DNA of 8,178 nt from Armatimonadota bacterium (GTDB lineage Bacteria; Armatimonadota; Fimbriimonadia; Fimbriimonadales; Fimbriimonadaceae): positions 1-8,178 of the forward strand of contig DPBN01000186.1 in assembly GCA_003516955.1 (NCBI GenBank), given 5' to 3'. Positions 5,503 to 8,178 of the stretch are shown piece after piece. Below the pieces are notes generated by a model. The model did not search any database, was not told the DNA's origin, and saw nothing but the letters and a program-made list of their open reading frames with translations. The position numbers and the translations under genes were made by a program. Numbering within the stretch: the first letter of the stretch is position 1; each line of letters opens with the position of its first letter.

Positions 5503-7686
5503 ATGAACAAACCGCCTCGGATTCTGTCGAGCGTGGCGCTCGCATCGTTGGTGTTCTGGCCTGCCCTGGCGGCGGCGGATCCGGTGGATGTGGTCGTCCC
5601 CGCGATGCCTCTGGAGAAGGCGGTCCGGCTTCTGTCGCAGGCGACCGGCAAGAGGCTCGAGGTGTCCAGGGAACTCGCGGCCGAGGTGCTGGTGGTGAGC
5701 GCTTCCAAGGTGGAGCCCGACGAGCTGCTGGCGCGCGTCGCGTCCTGCCTCGGCGCCACATGGAGGGACGACGGATCGAAGCTCACGCTCGTGCTGACCG
5801 ACGCGCAACGGAAGGAGCAGCGCGACGCGGAGCTGGCTTGGCGGCAGCGGGCCGCCGAGGCGGCGATTCAGAAGCTCTCGGAGCCGCTCGCCAAGCACCC
5901 GACGTTCGACGCCAAGGCGATCGAGGAGGCGCGCCAGGGCGGCGGCGTGCCAGCCATGGGCGGAGGGGGCTTCTCGCCCATGGCCATGGCGCAGCTCGGC
6001 AGGAACCTCATCGCGGGCAACCCGGCGAGTCCGACCGGCCGGGCCGTCGCCCGCTTGGCGAGGCTGATCGGACCGAAGACCCTGGCGATGCTGGGTGACG
6101 GCGAACGGCTGGTGTTCAGCACGAGCCCCAACGCCATGCAGCGTCCGTTTCCGAACGGCTCGCTGCCCATCCTCAACCAGCTGATCGCCGAGCAGGCCAA
6201 GTGGGCCGAAGCCAACCAATCCGTGAACGACGAGGCGGGCATGGAGCGGCTGCTCGGCAACCTGTTCGGCGGGACCAGGACCGCGGTGGCGGGCTCGCCG
6301 AGCAAGGCCCTGCTCGCGGTCCAGAGGCAGAGGCTCACCGACGGGTACGAGTTCCGGCTGACGCTGTTCGATCAGGAGGGGAAGGAGGCCTTCTCGGACG
6401 GACTCACGATGCTTCTGGAGTCCAGTCCGCTCAACCTGCTCGACTCTCTCGGGACCGCCACGGCGCCCGGGCAGGAGATCCGCCTCAGTCCGCTGTCTGC
6501 CAAGCTGCTGGGCGTGCTCCGCGGCCTCTCCTCGATCGCACTGGGTGGCGCGCCATCGGCCGCCATCGACGACGAGCTGGCCGCGGTGCTGCGGCGGCCC
6601 GACGAGTACGAGCCGCTGTCCTTCTTCCATGGGGAGGCGTTCGCGGCGGTGGCGCAGGCCTACGGTCGGAACCTGGTCGCCTGCATTCCCGACGCGGCCT
6701 TCTCGGCCAGCCTCTTCCTGCTTCCTGGGCAGAAGCTGACGGTGGAGTCGTTTCTCAAGTCGCTCCAAGATTTGAAACTGATGTCCCTCGAGTCGGACGA
6801 TCGCTGGATCGTGGCCAGGCCAACCCGGCCTTGGTACCAACGGATGCAGCGCCAGGATCGGCGCGCGCTGGCGGGCCTGATCGCTTCGGTTCGCTCGGAT
6901 GGCACGCTGCGGCTCGCCGATCTGGCGGCCTACGCGCTCGGCAATCCGCCGCTTCTCGAGAACCCCGTCGCGTCGCTGTACGCCACACTGAGTCTGCCCG
7001 GGCTTGCGGCAAATCCGTCCGCCATGCAGTGGGACCTGCTTCGCTTCTTCGGGTCGATGACGGCCTCGCAGCGCCAGATGGCACTGAACGGCGCGGAGAT
7101 CCCCCTGCGGTCGCTGACTCCCAACCAGAGGGCGATGGTTTGGCGAATGGCCTACCTTCCGGGCTTCTTGGGGATGAGCGGCCTGCGGGTGCAGACGCAG
7201 CAGCCTGCCAACCCGTTCGCCGCGCTCCGAGCGGAACCGACCGAGCTGCTTCCCAACGGCATTCCGGGCGGGGCGTTCGTGAGAGTCACCGTCCAGCGCA
7301 CCCAGGTGGTGGTCAACGGGGGAGCGAGTCCGGCCGGCGGTCTCCGTCTGTTCTCGGCGCTCGGCGCGGAGGAGCTCGGGGCGATGCAGCAGCTTCGCGA
7401 GGATCCGGCGCTCGGCGCGATGGTCGGCGCGTTTCTGCCGAACTGGCAGACGTTCCGGATTGGCGAGAAGCTCCAGTACCAGTTCCTGTTTCAGCTGACC
7501 CCTGAAGTGTCCCTGACCGGGATGCTGGAGGATGTGGAGGTGCCGGAGGGCGCTCCGGCGGTGCCGTTCGACCGCCTGCCGCAGGCCTTCCGCGAGCGGG
7601 TGCAACGGACCCGGGAACAGATGAAGCAGGGCGCCGCGCAACTCGGGTCGATCCTGGGCGGCGGTCAGGCACCCCCTCGGCCCTGA
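5503..7686 (+). CDS. Exported protein of unknown function with two STN-like domains
   Basis: Large secreted protein of 727 residues that I cannot name. Residues 1-25 are a signal peptide (ILSSVALASLVFWPALAAA), with cleavage likely before D26. Residues 28-98 fit the STN domain (secretin and TonB N-terminus): VVVPAMPLEKAVRLLSQATG, then a DELLARVASCLGATWRDDG stretch and a closing beta strand. Residues 373-438 repeat the pattern (AVAQAYGRNLVACIPDAAF, VESFLKSLQDL, DDRWIVARP). Between and after are long stretches with Gly/Met-rich loops (GGGGFSPMAMAQLG) and no recognised enzyme motif; there is no secretin or TonB beta-barrel domain. The start is ATG at 5503, with AGGA only 2 nt before it. An in-frame ATG at 5431 lies inside the VanZ gene and would put a Gly/Arg-rich stretch before the signal peptide. 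It is the last gene of a pair with the VanZ protein. It probably acts in the periplasm or at the outer membrane. Confidence 0.85.
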   Translation: MNKPPRILSSVALASLVFWPALAAADPVDVVVPAMPLEKAVRLLSQATGKRLEVSRELAAEVLVVSASKVEPDELLARVASCLGATWRDDGSKLTLVLTDAQRKEQRDAELAWRQRAAEAAIQKLSEPLAKHPTFDAKAIEEARQGGGVPAMGGGGFSPMAMAQLGRNLIAGNPASPTGRAVARLARLIGPKTLAMLGDGERLVFSTSPNAMQRPFPNGSLPILNQLIAEQAKWAEANQSVNDEAGMERLLGNLFGGTRTAVAGSPSKALLAVQRQRLTDGYEFRLTLFDQEGKEAFSDGLTMLLESSPLNLLDSLGTATAPGQEIRLSPLSAKLLGVLRGLSSIALGGAPSAAIDDELAAVLRRPDEYEPLSFFHGEAFAAVAQAYGRNLVACIPDAAFSASLFLLPGQKLTVESFLKSLQDLKLMSLESDDRWIVARPTRPWYQRMQRQDRRALAGLIASVRSDGTLRLADLAAYALGNPPLLENPVASLYATLSLPGLAANPSAMQWDLLRFFGSMTASQRQMALNGAEIPLRSLTPNQRAMVWRMAYLPGFLGMSGLRVQTQQPANPFAALRAEPTELLPNGIPGGAFVRVTVQRTQVVVNGGASPAGGLRLFSALGAEELGAMQQLREDPALGAMVGAFLPNWQTFRIGEKLQYQFLFQLTPEVSLTGMLEDVEVPEGAPAVPFDRLPQAFRERVQRTREQMKQGAAQLGSILGGGQAPPRP

Positions 7687-7850
7687 GCGGTCAACCCGGG
7701 CGGCGGCCCTTCCGCCTTCCCCCGCCTGCGGGGGACAAAGCACAGAGCGCGGCGGCCTCCTGCGCTGGAGCGGGGCGGGCTGCCGCCAACCGTTGGGCTT
7801 GGGGGGGGCCGACCGCTTTCGTTCCCTGCCTGGCCGGCGCGCGCGGGAGG
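7687..7850. other. Convergent intergenic region, GC-rich with hairpins and a G8 run
   Basis: This is a 164-bp non-coding stretch between two genes that end towards each other. It holds two short GC hairpins near the left end (7702-7716 and 7719-7734), a distant GGCGGC/GCCGCC inverted pair (7751-7756 and 7782-7787) and eight consecutive G at 7801-7808. I see no RNA gene, promoter or small open frame with a ribosome binding site. Its likely job is transcription termination for both neighbours. Confidence 0.6.
7702..7734. terminator. Possible bidirectional terminator hairpins
   Basis: There are two adjacent stem-loops. GGCGG/CCGCC at 7702-7706 and 7712-7716 have a 5-nt loop, and CCCCCG/CGGGGG at 7719-7724 and 7729-7734 have a 4-nt loop. 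They begin 16 nt after the STN gene stop. Neither has a real T-tract on either strand, so intrinsic termination is unproven; the stems may instead protect the mRNA end. Confidence 0.35.
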
Positions 7851-8178
7851 TCAGGCTCCGCCGGGCTGGCCCACCAGGTACTGCTCCATCCGGAGGCAGT
7901 TCGACGCCTCGGGGTTGCGGAACACGCGCAGCGCGCGGACCAGCGCCTTGGCCGTGTCGATCGACGTGACGCAGGCGATGCCGGTCTCGATGCACGCGCG
8001 ACGGATGCGCGCCCCCTCCGCCTCGGCCTTCGCGTCGGCGCTCGGGGTGTTGACCATCAGGCTCACCTGGCCCTCCCGGATGAAGTCCAGCAGGTTGGGT
8101 TGGCCCTCGTGGATCTTCATGACCCAATGGCTCGGGATTCCGGCCTCCCTCAGGGCGTCGTGGGTGCCGCCGGTGGCC
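7851..8178 (-). CDS. carB: Carbamoyl phosphate synthase large subunit, C-terminal end (partial)
   Basis: The C-terminal 108 residues of the large (synthetase) subunit that makes carbamoyl phosphate from bicarbonate, glutamine-derived ammonia and ATP for pyrimidine and arginine synthesis. The gene runs off the right edge, so the ATP-grasp domains are not in view. What is visible is the MGS-like allosteric domain: ATGGTHDALREAGIPSHWV, then KIHEGQPNLLDFIREGQVS, LMVNTPS, and IRRACIETGIACVTSIDTA. These match the family order, including the NTPS segment and the RRAC/AxxxGI helix seen in other CarB proteins. The stop is TGA at 7851-7853. The chain ends soon after the domain (LRMEQYLVGQPGGA), with a short extra tail. 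It converges on the STN-domain gene across a 164-bp gap. A stand-alone methylglyoxal synthase is unlikely, because the open frame continues upstream without a start at the domain edge. Confidence 0.93.
   Translation of the reverse strand, partial: ATGGTHDALREAGIPSHWVMKIHEGQPNLLDFIREGQVSLMVNTPSADAKAEAEGARIRRACIETGIACVTSIDTAKALVRALRVFRNPEASNCLRMEQYLVGQPGGA

Noticed and set aside
7772..7808. G-quadruplex from neighbouring G runs
   Set aside because: The needed fourth tract is separated by a 15-nt loop, so the pattern is not a canonical quadruplex.
5443..8127. An 894-codon open frame antisense to the STN protein and carB end
   Set aside because: It lies in the direct codon-complement frame of a well-supported gene and has a Arg/Gln/Gly/His-biased shadow composition with no domain. 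It also crosses the carB end in a wrong frame.

Overview
This is a GC-rich window with ordinary, tightly packed bacterial genes. Codon third positions are strongly G/C throughout, so long antisense open frames occur by composition. No mobile element, CRISPR array, tRNA or rRNA was seen. The gene content includes a type I signal peptidase, SurE, CarB, a DUF4446 protein, an ECF sigma/anti-sigma pair and an exported protein with secretin-type STN-like domains. Together these suggest a free-living, high-GC and probably diderm bacterium. A lineage such as Armatimonadota is a guess from gene style only.

Layout, left to right. The 3' part of an unrecognised, largely helical protein (2-910, +) runs tail-to-tail, with overlap, into a three-gene minus-strand operon. 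That operon is transcribed from about 2860 down to 852: a DUF4446 membrane/coiled-coil protein (2834-2334), an ECF sigma factor (2323-1736) and its single-pass membrane anti-sigma factor (1706-852). A short divergent control region (2835-2915) holds a good minus-strand -10 box and an imperfect palindrome. It separates this operon from a plus-strand pair, signal peptidase I (2916-3464) and a Nudix hydrolase (3461-4018), which share a 4-nt ATGA junction. The Nudix gene overlaps the end of surE (4709-3939, -) tail-to-tail by 80 bp. Head-to-head with surE starts a second plus-strand pair: a VanZ-family membrane protein (4755-5486) and, 16 nt on, a 727-residue exported protein of unknown function with two STN-like modules (5503-7686). 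A 164-bp convergent intergenic region with small GC hairpins and a G8 run follows. The last gene is the 3' end of carB (7851 to beyond 8178, -).

How the genes may work together. The sigma/anti-sigma operon looks like an envelope-sensing switch. The anti-sigma factor has an N-terminal cytoplasmic domain whose zinc ligands are replaced, one membrane segment, and an extracytoplasmic part ending in an STN-like fold, a FecR-like arrangement. DUF4446 is encoded first in the operon and may be a third partner. Signal peptidase, VanZ-like and STN proteins are also envelope proteins, but a functional link with the sigma factor is inference. SurE, Nudix and CarB are nucleotide-metabolism or housekeeping functions. 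I see no clear new multi-gene system. The DUF4446 / ECF sigma / STN-tailed anti-sigma operon is the part most worth following up.
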